DNA from: Diplonema papillatum
Taxonomy: Eukaryota > Euglenozoa > Diplonemea > Diplonemida > Diplonemidae
Reading direction: 5' to 3'
Assembly (NCBI GenBank): GCA_030068145.1
Contig: JAPJBO010000097.1
Location: 337,665-401,664, forward strand
DNA: 64,000 nucleotides
This document shows positions 29,335 through 39,292 of this stretch, piece after piece (the first letter of the stretch is position 1; each line of letters begins with the position of its first letter). A program made the translations under genes and the position numbers. The notes beneath the pieces are model-generated. The model was not told the DNA's origin and searched no databases. It was given only the letters and a program-made list of their open reading frames with translations.

Positions 29335-32300
29335 TTAACGCGTCGGCGTCGACATTCCTTTTCCTCGGTACGTGCTCCGATTACAATTTTTGAGTCGCCC
29401 CTGACTTTTGCCGGCCGGCCCTTCCACATCCTGCGGCTGCTCCCTGAGTAATCGTAGTCCAGCAATTAGGCCGTTGTATTCGGCCACATTGTTGGTGGTA
29501 CGTCCCAAGGGGATGACGGCCTCCGCTACCTTCACACCATCTCGATACACGACGGCTCCGGCTCCCGCTACCGCCAACGCGGTTCCGTTCTGCCTCGAGC
29601 CGCCGTCGAAGTATACCCACAGGCCTGCGGAAGCTTCATGCTGGGGAGGGAGAACAGCCCGGGCAGCGGTTGTTTTGCTGGTTGTGGTTTTTGGAGGTTG
29701 AATGCGTCGGCTTTGTACATCGGGCAGACGAACACCTGTTGTGAGTTCAAAATCGACGGCTAATTCCATGAACGTCACGGTGTGCTCTGACCCGATGTGC
29801 GCCCACTGCAGCCTACTCATCCACCAGTGCACGGCCTTCCACAATTCTTCGCCGTGCTTCCACTGCTTCCCAACCATTTTTGCGTCAATTGCTGGGATGC
29901 TGACTCTCCTCGGTTTCGACGTCTTCCATCCCCATGGGTACAAGGACAGGCGATGATGGCGTGATGTCTCTTGCTCTCTGTCATCCCTTATCTGCCTTTC
30001 GCGCAACACTGCCAGGAAGAATCGCTGCAGTTTACCTACGAACAGACAAGCTTGTTGATAGTCCAGCGGTACTGGCTGCTGTGCCGGATCTGTGCCGTGT
30101 TTGTACAGAGGCGCAACACCGCACAGGCTCAGACAGTTTGGCCATGCTGTCCGATTGACGCTATCCATACTGTGCTCTTTCCGGATATCCTTCCAAGCTT
30201 CGCACTCCCACCACAAATGCATAACCGTCTCTCTCTCTTCCTTGTTACAGTATGGACATGACCCAGTACGCCCCGTCCGACCTGTCGTTGCTACTGCCCC
30301 TGCGATTATTGACCGCAAGATGCCCCGCTGGTACCCTGTGAGGTTGTTGTCCGGTTCTTCCAGGAGATGGCGAGTGACGCTTCCATCCACCCCGTGTGCA
30401 CATCCCCTCAGATCTTCTCTTCGGATACACATCTTTGCCATCTGCTGGCGTCGCAATGCCTGGCGCAGGTCATGCAACATTATCTCCGTCTGCTTTTCCG
30501 TCGCTTCGCTTACTCGGTAAGCGACCTGCTGCCCGATCTCGTTTGTGTACCCGATTGTCGACGAACTCGTCCACAACCAGTCGGCTTGCTCCAGGGCGCC
30601 CTGCATTAGACCGTGCGGAGACCCAGCTGGCAAGGACTCTCTTTGCACCCAGGCCGTCTCTGCCAGCGTCCTGACCCACCGCCACTTCTGCATCTGCCTG
30701 ACCCAGGCTTTGACTCGCAGGTAAGCCGGCGCTGTGCTGGGATCCACCCGATGCCCGTGGTGTAGCACTTGCATCACTATCTCAACTGCCCGTCGGCTTG
30801 GCCCGGTCCACAGCGCCGTCATGATTGACTGGCGCAATGTGTTGGACGTTCGGTTGCTTAACGGCATGACTGACACCCCATAGAACGTCTTCGCGCACGC
30901 CGTCATCGATGTCAGCTCCTCTCGCGCCGAAGCAGGCACTGGGATCCTTTTTACTCGTTGCAGGTTCAGGATCGCCCCTTCCCTGCGCTTCTGAATCCTG
31001 CTCGACAGCTGGCGCCCGGGTCCTAACGCGTGCAACATCACTCCAAGACAATCAAAACTGTCGGTCCGTTCATAAAACCGTGGAGGGTTGTGGGGTATGA
31101 AAGCATCTGCGCCCTCCTGCCAAGTCATGATCTCGACTGCCGGCTGGCTCCGCGTCGTTCCAAACGAGTGCGACTTTACGAGACAAATCCATAAGCCTGT
31201 CAGTGCCGCAAAAACTACAGTTTTGTTCGCGATGGTCTGCAACTGGCTCGCTTCTCCGGCTGTGGCCGTGATATCGTCTACGTACGACCGAGGACGGCCT
31301 TCCTGGCTCACGTGCCTCATCCACACGCTTATCAGCAGTCCGATTAGAACCACGCTGATTGCACATCCCTGCATTATGCCGTTTGTGGGTATGAAACCCA
31401 CCCCGACCGTCCCATTCACTTTGAAGTGGCGCTTCATGTGTCGGTAGGCGGCCTTCAACGCCCGAAGTACCTTTCGGTTGAATCCTAACTTTTTCGCCAG
31501 TCTCAACGTTATGTTAATAGGGACGGAGTCGAAGCATTTTTTGAAATCGAATGCTATCCCATGTAGAGGGTTCCCGGTGAGCTGGGCCTCCTCGATCTCG
31601 GCGGCCAGGTGCCAGAACAAGTCCTCAGTACTGTGTCCAGGTCGGCATCCATGGAGCCCCTCTGGCGCCAGCTCGTCCATCCAGCGTTGCGCCTCCTTGG
31701 CTCTGATTGCTGCCCATATCCTGTACAAGACCGGTGTCACCGAAATCGGTCGCTGGGATAGTGGGTCCCCAGTGCTTTTAGGTTTGGGGATTAACGACAC
31801 GAGGGCGTGCATCAGCTCCTCCGGCCATTCGCCCTCCTCCTCCACTCTGTTGAGCACCTGCGCAAAACCCTCTAGTATTGGGTCCGGCAGTTGTTGTAAC
31901 TCGTGGATTCTCCACCCGTGCATTCCAGCCGATGCCGACTTCTTCATCTTCGCCAGTACCGCCCTCATGTCACCTGCGGTAATCGGGGCGCACTCCATCA
32001 CAGCCCTTTCCGGGAGGATCGGATCGTACATTCGTAAAAATCGGTCCCAACACGGCTCCTCTTGCGTTGCGTACCGGTGGAAAATACCCCCCCAAGCCTC
32101 CTCGCTCCGCAGGATCTCGTCTATTTCCGTCGCGTTCGCCGTCAGGGATTTGTCGTCCCGCCGCATGAAGGTCAGCGGCGACGAATACCTGTCCGCGATG
32201 TAGTCAAAGACCAGGCCCTTTCCATGCGCCCAAGCTTCCTGCATTTTGTGGGCCCACTGCGCCTTTCTGTGCCGTCTAATAGCGGCGAATGCAGCTTTCT

Positions 32301-34209
32301 GGGACCCCTCCAAGTACGACAAGGCACTCTGGAGCGCCTGCAACTCGGCTAGATCATCCGACATAACGATGTCGACAACTGCTGCCGGGATGTGGCCCTT
32401 CTTGACTCTCCTTCGTGCGGCTTCTCTCGCCCTCTCCTCCTGTCTTGTTAGGGGATACGGCACTTCTGCACTTAAACGCTCTTGTCCCGCTTGTACCAGC
32501 ATCCGCAGATGCCCCAACAGCTCGTCCCGTGCTCGCGTTTGCCTGGTGGACGCGCCCCTCGTTGACATGTGTTGATATCTAGTCGTCAACCGCGAGTAGC
32601 TGCCAACTTCGTCTCCGCGTCCCGTGTATGATTTAGTTGGGAAAGCTAACCCGTCTCTGTGCACCATCATGAGGTATTCCTCTGCTTGCTGCGACAGCTG
32701 TCTTAAGCTTGCCCCTCCTCTACGGGCCTCTCGCGCATCCGTGGCGAATTTTTCCAACTCGCTCTTCTTCTCCAAGCTGAGCTTGGGGCATTCCCGGGGG
32801 AACGCGGCCGGGAGGATAGCGCGCTTGTGGCGCTCTCGGAACGCTTGCTGTCGCAGTGTCACATACATCGGTGCATGTGTGTAGAACTGGCTGTCTTCTT
32901 TTGCTACCGTGAAAACTTTGCAAATGGCTGGTGCCGCACAGACGTTCGCGAGGCACAGATCAATTCTACTACCGCGCGTCGCGTTCGGCGCCCAGCAAGT
33001 GCACGGCGGTTCTTCACCTCGGCCTACCGCATAAGCGGCTGCCGCATCTGCCCATCTCCCAGATCGACACGCCGCGGCTAGTACGGGACTTGTCTCTGTG
33101 TTGCAGTTATAGTCACCAATTACCAGCGTTGGTACTTGTCCGAGCCCCGCCGCTATGCCCAGCACCTCTGATAGCAGCACCTCTCTTTCCCGTTGCACCT
33201 GCATACTACTTCCGCTTTGCCCGTACAGTGAAAACACATGCAAGGCCGTCTTTCCGTCACGCAGGGCTATGGCTACATGTACGAGACGGGTTGAATCAAC
33301 CACCGATTGTTCCACCGGCGGTATGCGCTGTGCTACAAGGTGTGGTCTGGTCATAACTGCCACCCCACCGGGCTTCCTCTGCATTCTCCCGTCTTTTCCT
33401 TCCACCATCGCCACGTCTTCACCCCAGTGCACATTCCATCCATACGCCATGAGGAGTGAGCTCATGTACGCCTTCTCTACCTTCGTCACGCGTGTCTCCT
33501 GCAGTACGACGACATCGGCTTCTAGTAGCGCCACCACCAGCAACTTTTCAGTGTCCAAAGACGTGACGTTGATGGTGACTACTACAACTTCGTCGTTTTG
33601 TTGGTGTGGTATCCCACTTGTTCTGCCAGGCAGTCCCGTAGAAACTCTGTCCGCTTGCGCGGGCTTTCTGTGCACTGTCCGTTGTTGCGGCCGGGGTCGC
33701 ACCTGTTCGCGCCTGCTTTCTTGGGCTCCGCGAGGCATCGGCGCTCTTTCAATCCGTCGTGCCGCCTCTTGACGGATGCATAGTTCCGCGATTGGCACCG
33801 AATCCTGTGTCGCCTCCTCTAGTTTCCGCATGGATGCCAGCGGGAGCAGCAGACTGTCGTAGTGCTGTGGCAAGTACGTTACAACGACCGTTCTGTCCGC
33901 TCCTTCGCTGCTGTATCGTCGTACGACGTCGCGCCGGCTCGCGTTCAGAATCCATATGTTGGCTTTTAACACCTCTGCTGCCGCGCACAGCGTCACCTCA
34001 TCTCCGTATGTCCCGTGTCGCCTCATTCTCGCCAGGTACGTTCCCAGCTCCTCGCCGGCCATGGCGTCCCAGTATCGAGAGGTGCTTGCCTCTATGCTCG
34101 CTACCACCCTATCTCTCAGGGTTGCCGCGTCAATTCCTCCGAACCCTGTCGCTATAGCCGAAAACTGGCAGTTACCATCGCCTGGCACCTGCACTAGTCT
34201 CCCGCACAT
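29335..34209 (-). CDS. LINE ORF2 with N-terminal OTU protease, APE, RT, CCHC and truncated RNase H
   Basis: This 1624-residue ORF begins with an OTU-type cysteine protease (1-125): PGDGNCQFSA puts Cys14 in the DGNC nucleophile box and LPQHYDSL puts His116 in the catalytic His box. An APE endonuclease follows (205-450: VVVLQETR, IGDYNCNTE, SRIDLCLAN, YTHAP in place of the usual SDH). The RT (about 800-1010) has GIAFDFKKCFDSV, NGIMQGCAIS and YVDDI. A CCHC starting CPYCNKEERETV is at 1318-1336. RNase H begins at 1531 with VYFDGGS and AEYNGL, then the frame is lost: GDSKIVI is in a second frame and the final ADALSNAAMD in a third, with about 50 residues missing between. The OTU domain starts at the ORF's first ATG, 103 bases after ORF1. 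Confidence 0.85.
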   Translation of the reverse strand: MCGRLVQVPGDGNCQFSAIATGFGGIDAATLRDRVVASIEASTSRYWDAMAGEELGTYLARMRRHGTYGDEVTLCAAAEVLKANIWILNASRRDVVRRYSSEGADRTVVVTYLPQHYDSLLLPLASMRKLEEATQDSVPIAELCIRQEAARRIERAPMPRGAQESRREQVRPRPQQRTVHRKPAQADRVSTGLPGRTSGIPHQQNDEVVVVTINVTSLDTEKLLVVALLEADVVVLQETRVTKVEKAYMSSLLMAYGWNVHWGEDVAMVEGKDGRMQRKPGGVAVMTRPHLVAQRIPPVEQSVVDSTRLVHVAIALRDGKTALHVFSLYGQSGSSMQVQREREVLLSEVLGIAAGLGQVPTLVIGDYNCNTETSPVLAAACRSGRWADAAAAYAVGRGEEPPCTCWAPNATRGSRIDLCLANVCAAPAICKVFTVAKEDSQFYTHAPMYVTLRQQAFRERHKRAILPAAFPRECPKLSLEKKSELEKFATDAREARRGGASLRQLSQQAEEYLMMVHRDGLAFPTKSYTGRGDEVGSYSRLTTRYQHMSTRGASTRQTRARDELLGHLRMLVQAGQERLSAEVPYPLTRQEERAREAARRRVKKGHIPAAVVDIVMSDDLAELQALQSALSYLEGSQKAAFAAIRRHRKAQWAHKMQEAWAHGKGLVFDYIADRYSSPLTFMRRDDKSLTANATEIDEILRSEEAWGGIFHRYATQEEPCWDRFLRMYDPILPERAVMECAPITAGDMRAVLAKMKKSASAGMHGWRIHELQQLPDPILEGFAQVLNRVEEEGEWPEELMHALVSLIPKPKSTGDPLSQRPISVTPVLYRIWAAIRAKEAQRWMDELAPEGLHGCRPGHSTEDLFWHLAAEIEEAQLTGNPLHGIAFDFKKCFDSVPINITLRLAKKLGFNRKVLRALKAAYRHMKRHFKVNGTVGVGFIPTNGIMQGCAISVVLIGLLISVWMRHVSQEGRPRSYVDDITATAGEASQLQTIANKTVVFAALTGLWICLVKSHSFGTTRSQPAVEIMTWQEGADAFIPHNPPRFYERTDSFDCLGVMLHALGPGRQLSSRIQKRREGAILNLQRVKRIPVPASAREELTSMTACAKTFYGVSVMPLSNRTSNTLRQSIMTALWTGPSRRAVEIVMQVLHHGHRVDPSTAPAYLRVKAWVRQMQKWRWVRTLAETAWVQRESLPAGSPHGLMQGALEQADWLWTSSSTIGYTNEIGQQVAYRVSEATEKQTEIMLHDLRQALRRQQMAKMCIRREDLRGCAHGVDGSVTRHLLEEPDNNLTGYQRGILRSIIAGAVATTGRTGRTGSCPYCNKEERETVMHLWWECEAWKDIRKEHSMDSVNRTAWPNCLSLCGVAPLYKHGTDPAQQPVPLDYQQACLFVGKLQRFFLAVLRERQIRDDREQETSRHHRLSLYPWGWKTSKPRRVSIPAIDAKMVGKQWKHGEELWKAVHWWMSRLQWAHIGSEHTVTFMELAVDFELTTGVRLPDVQSRRIQPPKTTTSKTTAARAVLPPQHEASAGLWVYFDGGSRQNGTALAVAGAGAVVYRDGVKVAEAVIPLGRTTNNVAEYNGLIAGLRLLREQPQDVEGPAGKSQGRLKNCNRSTYRGKGMSTPTR

Positions 34210-34311
34210 ACTGCGCGTGGTCTGCTCAATCCACCGGAAATTCTGGGTAAAATCCCTCGCTTCTTCCTCCTCTCTTCCCCCTCCGACCAGGTTTGCTGCC
34301 CCGGATGGCAG

Positions 34312-36375
34312 TCACTTATTACGAGGTTTCATGTAATCCGTGATCTTAGTTGCCCCGGCCTGCCTCTTGCTCTGCTGCGTAGATTCTCGTGATTTCGACA
34401 GGGACTGGGTGGTACCCCTTCTCCGTTTGCCGGCGAATGATGCCGTTGGTGCACACGGCGGCGACGCTGACCGGCTCTCGCTCGTCCCGGGTCTGGCGTT
34501 CTCTACCTGTTCCCTCAAGCTTTGTAACAGGGTGGTGAGTTCTTCCACCTTCCTCGCTAGCCTCGTGTTCTCTGCCTGCAGTTCTTCTACCACCCTCTGC
34601 GATTTCCTGCTCTCTTCCAACTCTTTCTCCCGCTCGACGAGTCTTGCAGTCAGGCGGTTATTGTCCCCGCGCAGTTCTTCCACCACCCTCTGCGATTTCC
34701 TGCTCTCTTCCAATTCCTTCTCCCGCTCGGCGAGTCTTGCAGTCAGGCAGCTTTTGTCCCCGCGCAGTTCTTCCACCACCCTCTGCGATTCCCTGCCCTC
34801 TTCCAACTTCTTCTCCCGCTCGACGAGTCTTGCAGTCAGGCGGTCGTTGTCCCCGCGGAGCCGCTGACACTCTGTTCCGACCCCCTCTTCTCGCGCCTGC
34901 GGGTTGACGGCTGGCGGTTTGCCCTGCTTGCCTTTTTTGTTTCCTTTCGAACCTTTGACGGCGTCAGCGTACGAGCGCGCCTTCGCCTGGTCGCCGGGGT
35001 CGTCGACCTTGACTCCCATGTCATTGTCCCCCCCGGCGGTTGCGGCTCCTTGTGTTGTCAAAACAGGGTCAGCCCCTTCGGTACCGGCCTCCTTCCACAG
35101 CTTCCCTCCGTGCTTTGGTCCGTAGCACCGTACAAACTCCGGCCTGGTGTACGTGTGCTGCTCCCTTTCTGTTCCGCGCTCGCTCGGGTCTTTTCTTCTC
35201 ACCTGCGGCGCTGCTTGTACCCACCGCTGCTCCGTCTCTCCCACGTGTCTTGCCATCGAGACCAGGACCTGCGTGCCTGTTCCCTCTATCTCGAAGACCC
35301 ACGCGGGCGGCTCGCCCCCTCTGACTACCGCCAATACCTTACCGCGCTTCGGGAGAGTTCTAATGGCTGTGACATCAGCCCATCCCGCATTCCGCAGAAA
35401 TGTCTCCGCTTGCGCCGCCGTTGTGCGTGGATGGAATCCGTTCACATCCCACACTCTGCCCCTCAGCACGGGGCCAGCTCTTTCGCCGACTTCTCGCCTC
35501 ACCTTTTCTTCGCCGGCGGCTTCAACCCGCAGTCCAAGTCCGCGTCGGTTCGCGCACACTCGGATCACGTCTCCCGGCGCCAGTTGCATCGCCTCTTCGA
35601 GGGGTGTCCCCGGCTTCAACCAGATGACGGGACCGCGGTCTGCCTTCCGCGCGACAAACACCCCCAGCTTCCCAGAGGCGGCCTCGAGTGCACTCACTGC
35701 TCCTTCCGGTGCCCTCACCAGCGCACCGAAGTACCGCCGCTCGTCTTCCGGTTTCCCGCACGTCTCTTCCCCGGTGATGACCAGGTCGACTGCCACCCCC
35801 GCGTCGCTTGCGTACTTCCGTATGTACGCCTTCAGATTTCCGGCAGCCGCCTGCCACTGTTCCGCCGTTGTGTATCGCCGGGGGATGCGAACCGAGAGCT
35901 TCGTCTTGTCATCAGCGTCTCGGCCGGATACGGCGGCTGGCATGTCGGCTGGCATGGCGGCTGTGCGCTTCACCAGCGTGGTGTTGACCAAGTCATCACC
36001 CAGTTGGATGATTGTGGCCTTCACTGCCTCCGTCCTCCCTCCTCTGGTGGTCACGACCGTGGTGACGTGCCCCTTTTTCCCGCCAATGGTTTCTTGCGCA
36101 ATGTCGACGACTACCGCCTTTGCGCCTGTCCATTCCTCGCTCGCTGCGATGACGCGTTCGGCTTCCTCGAGACTGGCCAGCGCCACGCCGTCCGCCGTCG
36201 CAAGCGACCCCACGTCGACCACGGGAACACTCCAGTCGCCGCCACGGAGGTGCGGTTGCGGCCTTCTCTTCTGCTTCGCTGGCACCCAAGGTACCTCGTC
36301 TCCGGTCTGCGTTTGCCGCGCTGCTTCCTTTTGGCAGTCGCGTTGCCCAGGGCCACCACATGGAGGTGCAGACAT
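34312..36375 (-). CDS. LINE ORF1 with triplicated coiled coil
   Basis: This 687-residue protein is the presumed RNA-binding partner of ORF2. A central segment (about 310-370) with VWDVNGFHPRTTAAQAETFL and NAGWADVTAI resembles the conserved part of ORF1b in retroelement A. The coiled coil (about 510-645) contains three consecutive units of about 32 residues, each built on LRGDNxRLTARLxEREKxLE and SQRVVEE. The C-terminus is basic and ends in KITDYMKPRNK. The ATG at 36375 is clear. Trimerisation is typical of LINE ORF1 coiled coils but is inferred here. Confidence 0.75.
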   Translation of the reverse strand: MSAPPCGGPGQRDCQKEAARQTQTGDEVPWVPAKQKRRPQPHLRGGDWSVPVVDVGSLATADGVALASLEEAERVIAASEEWTGAKAVVVDIAQETIGGKKGHVTTVVTTRGGRTEAVKATIIQLGDDLVNTTLVKRTAAMPADMPAAVSGRDADDKTKLSVRIPRRYTTAEQWQAAAGNLKAYIRKYASDAGVAVDLVITGEETCGKPEDERRYFGALVRAPEGAVSALEAASGKLGVFVARKADRGPVIWLKPGTPLEEAMQLAPGDVIRVCANRRGLGLRVEAAGEEKVRREVGERAGPVLRGRVWDVNGFHPRTTAAQAETFLRNAGWADVTAIRTLPKRGKVLAVVRGGEPPAWVFEIEGTGTQVLVSMARHVGETEQRWVQAAPQVRRKDPSERGTEREQHTYTRPEFVRCYGPKHGGKLWKEAGTEGADPVLTTQGAATAGGDNDMGVKVDDPGDQAKARSYADAVKGSKGNKKGKQGKPPAVNPQAREEGVGTECQRLRGDNDRLTARLVEREKKLEEGRESQRVVEELRGDKSCLTARLAEREKELEESRKSQRVVEELRGDNNRLTARLVEREKELEESRKSQRVVEELQAENTRLARKVEELTTLLQSLREQVENARPGTSESRSASPPCAPTASFAGKRRRGTTQSLSKSRESTQQSKRQAGATKITDYMKPRNK

Positions 36376-36412
36376 TTGATATTATTTAATGTTTTTGATA
36401 TTCTCTTCCAGC

Positions 36413-36441
36413 CCCTGTGTGTGTGTGTGTGTGTGTGTGTG
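36413..36441 (+). repeat. (GT)n microsatellite
   Basis: About 14 GT units in the leader of retroelement B. Confidence 0.9.
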
Positions 36442-37076
36442 AGTGTTTTCTTTTTTTGTGGGGCAGAGTGGGAGGGTGCGAGCTGGGAGAGAAAAGAGAC
36501 GAAGGCAATTCCTTGCTTTTTTTTTGTGTTTCCGACGATCCCGAATGGACGTACAGATTGGTGTCTTTCGACCTTTTGTATGCTTGTGAATTTTGAGAAA
36601 CTACTCCGGTGGGGATGGAGGGGAAGAAATGGCGAGAAACGGCGAAGCAAGACGAAGCGAATGGAAGAGTGTGGAGTTTCACACTTTTGCTCAGAAAAAG
36701 GAACTCTCCTCTCTTGTTGGGGAAAATAGGTTAAGAAAGAGAACCCCCGGGGAAGGACGGGGGTTTAACGTTTTTTGCTTTCTGACGCTGTGGGGTGTTT
36801 AAGTTCGTGGCTTTGCAGCGGATAGTAACATCGGAAGAGACGGAGCGCGAGGGAGGAGGCGTCGTTGTCCTCTCAGAGCAGAGTCGTGCACAGGTACGTC
36901 CTGGTACCAGAAATAGAGTTGCACGGCAAAAGACGCTCTGGTCTTGCGTTTGGCCCAGGAGGTTACGAATATCTCTGCCTGTGTGCGTCTTATGCCGGAC
37001 AGGCTTGGCATCCAATTTTTGGACTGAGTCGTGGGCAACAGTGCAACTCTGAAAGGCAAATACCGTAAACGGAAAT
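36442..37076. other. Unassigned leader/spacer
   Basis: Probably includes the 5' untranslated part of retroelement B up to about 36790. Nothing else is recognised. Confidence 0.3.
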
Positions 37077-37758
37077 AAGTTGGACCGGACAAAATGGTCC
37101 AACTCACCTATTTTGGCCTCTGGTGGTCCAACTTTTGTCCGGCCAACTTTTTTCGGGGGGTTCTGTGTACTTGGTGCAATTTTGCTGCTGGCCAGCACTC
37201 GCTCCACTCCGTAATCGCGCATGGGTCCGCCGCCAGGAGTTCCCGAACACTGCGCGGCGCTGCGTAACCCGCTGAGTTCCCTCCAGCAACTCCAGCCATT
37301 GGTCGCTGTGGCCCTGTGGTGGAATCACAAGATCTTCCTTGCGTGGAAGGATGTTTGATCGCGACCGGTTGCGTTGGATCAGTGCCGAGGGTGGACCAAG
37401 ATGCGTCCACCGTCTGTCCCATTGCTTTGGTAGAGTGCAAACGCAAAATGCAGAGTGCAAACGAGGTGGCTCGAGGTTGGCTGACAGTGAAGGAAACAGT
37501 ATGAGCCGCCGATAAACGACGATCTTGGTACGCTCAAGAAGAAACCCAACGCATCTCTCGCGCCTGACTACCCATTTGTCAAGGGACATTTTTTTTACCT
37601 CATGCCCATCGACCCAACCCCGCCTAAGTATGACGTGCCTGGGCGGAAATATGTTGGACCGGAAAAAATGGTCCAATTGTTTTGGTCGTCCGCGGTCCAA
37701 CTTTTGTCCGGTCCAACATATTTTCGGTCCAACATATTTCCGGTCCAGCTTTCTTCTG
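37077..37758. mobile_element. Non-autonomous element with GGTCCAAC/GTTGGACC inverted ends
   Basis: The left side (37077-37153) and right side (37648-37758) both contain GTTGGACCGGACAAAA-type sequence and its inverse, mirrored around about 500 bases of unrelated interior. The right side has extra copies (GGTCCAACATAT three times). No transposase is visible. The interior has a minus-strand 112-codon frame with no assignable domain. Confidence 0.5.
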
Positions 37759-39137
37759 CTCATGGTATGGAAGATCCACGGGGGGTTTCGAGGACTGGAG
37801 GATTCTTGTCACACGAGGGTGGTAGGGGAAGTCGTTTGGGCTGTTGCCGTGAGATTAGTACTTCTTGGGGTTTGGCGGTTGCTTGGTCGGGTCGGGGTGT
37901 TGGGAACGAACGCGGTGCGCCTACTGCTTCATTTTATTGTCGTTGATTCTTGGGGTGTTGCTGCCGCTGCCGTGCTTGCGTTCTCACCTTCTTCCTATGC
38001 TTGTAGGGCCCATGTTGCCCATTCAGCGCACTTGTCTCCCGGGCAGCTGGCACGCGTAGAGCCACACTCCGGAATACCGCGTGGTTCCCTCCGCATAGGC
38101 GTCCAGGGCCTGCATTCGGGTGGGTGCCCGAACACCGGCCTTTGGTCCGCTTCCGGCTGAAACCATCTAATGTGCGCTGTGTCGCCCGCTGTCAGAATGT
38201 GTTGAGAGGTGGCCTTTTCGTTGCACCCTCCTAAACCACATATCTCCGTTGTGCCGTTTTGTAGAATCGATTGCCTCACTAGCGCACTGCTCCGCTGGAC
38301 CTCCGGAGTTGGTGCAGCGTCTTGCCGTTGATGCTGCTCTGTGGCGCGTTTAGTCGCTCTCGGAGTCTGCGGTTCCTCTGATGCTCGAGGGTCCCCCGTG
38401 CAAACCTGCCGATCTCTTCCATCTGCACTAGGCCGGCGGCATCTTGGGCGCATACATATTGGAGGCCTGCATCATGGTAGACCGATCCACATCAAAGACG
38501 CGTCGTCCGTTCAGCACTCTTCCTGCTGCCTCGTTTTTCATGTTTACGAAATCTCACAAATTTCTGACTATTATGGTCGAGCCCGAGTGTTACATTGATG
38601 GGCTGTGTGGAACTCCTTACTGCGGCAACAACAATGTCAAGAACCGTGCTTGGGCAAAGAAGCGTGTCGGGAAGTGGCAGGCATGCTCGGACCGACTGGA
38701 AGTATTCGCAACAGTCAGGTGGCCGCTTCTGCCCAGGGTTCCCCGCTCCCCGCTCACGTCGCCATTGTAGAGTGTGTTTCACTGTTGTGAATTTGGCACG
38801 ACACCGCTCAAAGTGCGTCTCTCTTGCCTCCGTTTCTTCTCATTTTGTAGACGCTTTTCCTCGGCAGCTGTCAACTAGCTCAACAAAAGTCTCAGGGTAA
38901 AGGGGCTGGACAGTGCGTACAGTTCCAGTTGGGTGCGCGCTGCTCCTCTCATCCTTTTTCAACGGCGCGGCTGTATATCAGGGGAGATGATTCCCATCAA
39001 GGCTCCCAACAACCCTGCCCAACTCAGTCCGAGGGTAGTGCACATCGACCAAACCTCCCCAGTTTTCGATCTCGCAATTTTTCACGCAAAACCCCCTAAA
39101 CATCACTGTTTTGGACTGAAAAACACGTGCATTCACT
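37759..39137. other. Unassigned region, possible LINE relic
   Basis: Minus-strand frames at 38453-37995 and 38782-38492 are Cys-containing and Arg-rich but match no motif securely. They might be decayed retroelement sequence. No feature is claimed. Confidence 0.25.
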
Positions 39138-39292
39138 TGTAATTTTTACTAGTGCGCTAGTAAAATTTACAATGCACTAGTAAAATTTACTAGTGCACTT
39201 GTAAATTTCACTTGTAAAAGTGTAAATTTTACTAGTAAAATTTTTTACTAGTAAATTTACTAGTGAAAGGGTCATTTTACAAGTTTACTACT
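39138..39292. repeat. AT-rich palindromic repeats (ACTAGTAAAATTT)
   Basis: Multiple overlapping palindromes built from ACTAGTAAA and TTTACTAGT, some with CACTTGTAAA variants. Confidence 0.65.

Larger units (their letters stand above)
28462..36790 (-). mobile_element. Retroelement B: LINE with OTU protease domain
   Basis: Minus-strand order is ORF1 (coiled coil), ORF2 (OTU, APE endonuclease, RT, CCHC, partial RNase H), then an out-of-frame C-terminal remnant with a Cys/His module. Its 3' side coincides with the junction to block A at 28461/28462. The 5' end is uncertain. Confidence 0.65.

Noticed and set aside
35050..36729. 559-codon plus-strand open frame
   Set aside because: It is antisense to the ORF1 of retroelement B, has compositional rather than domain content, and lacks any motif.
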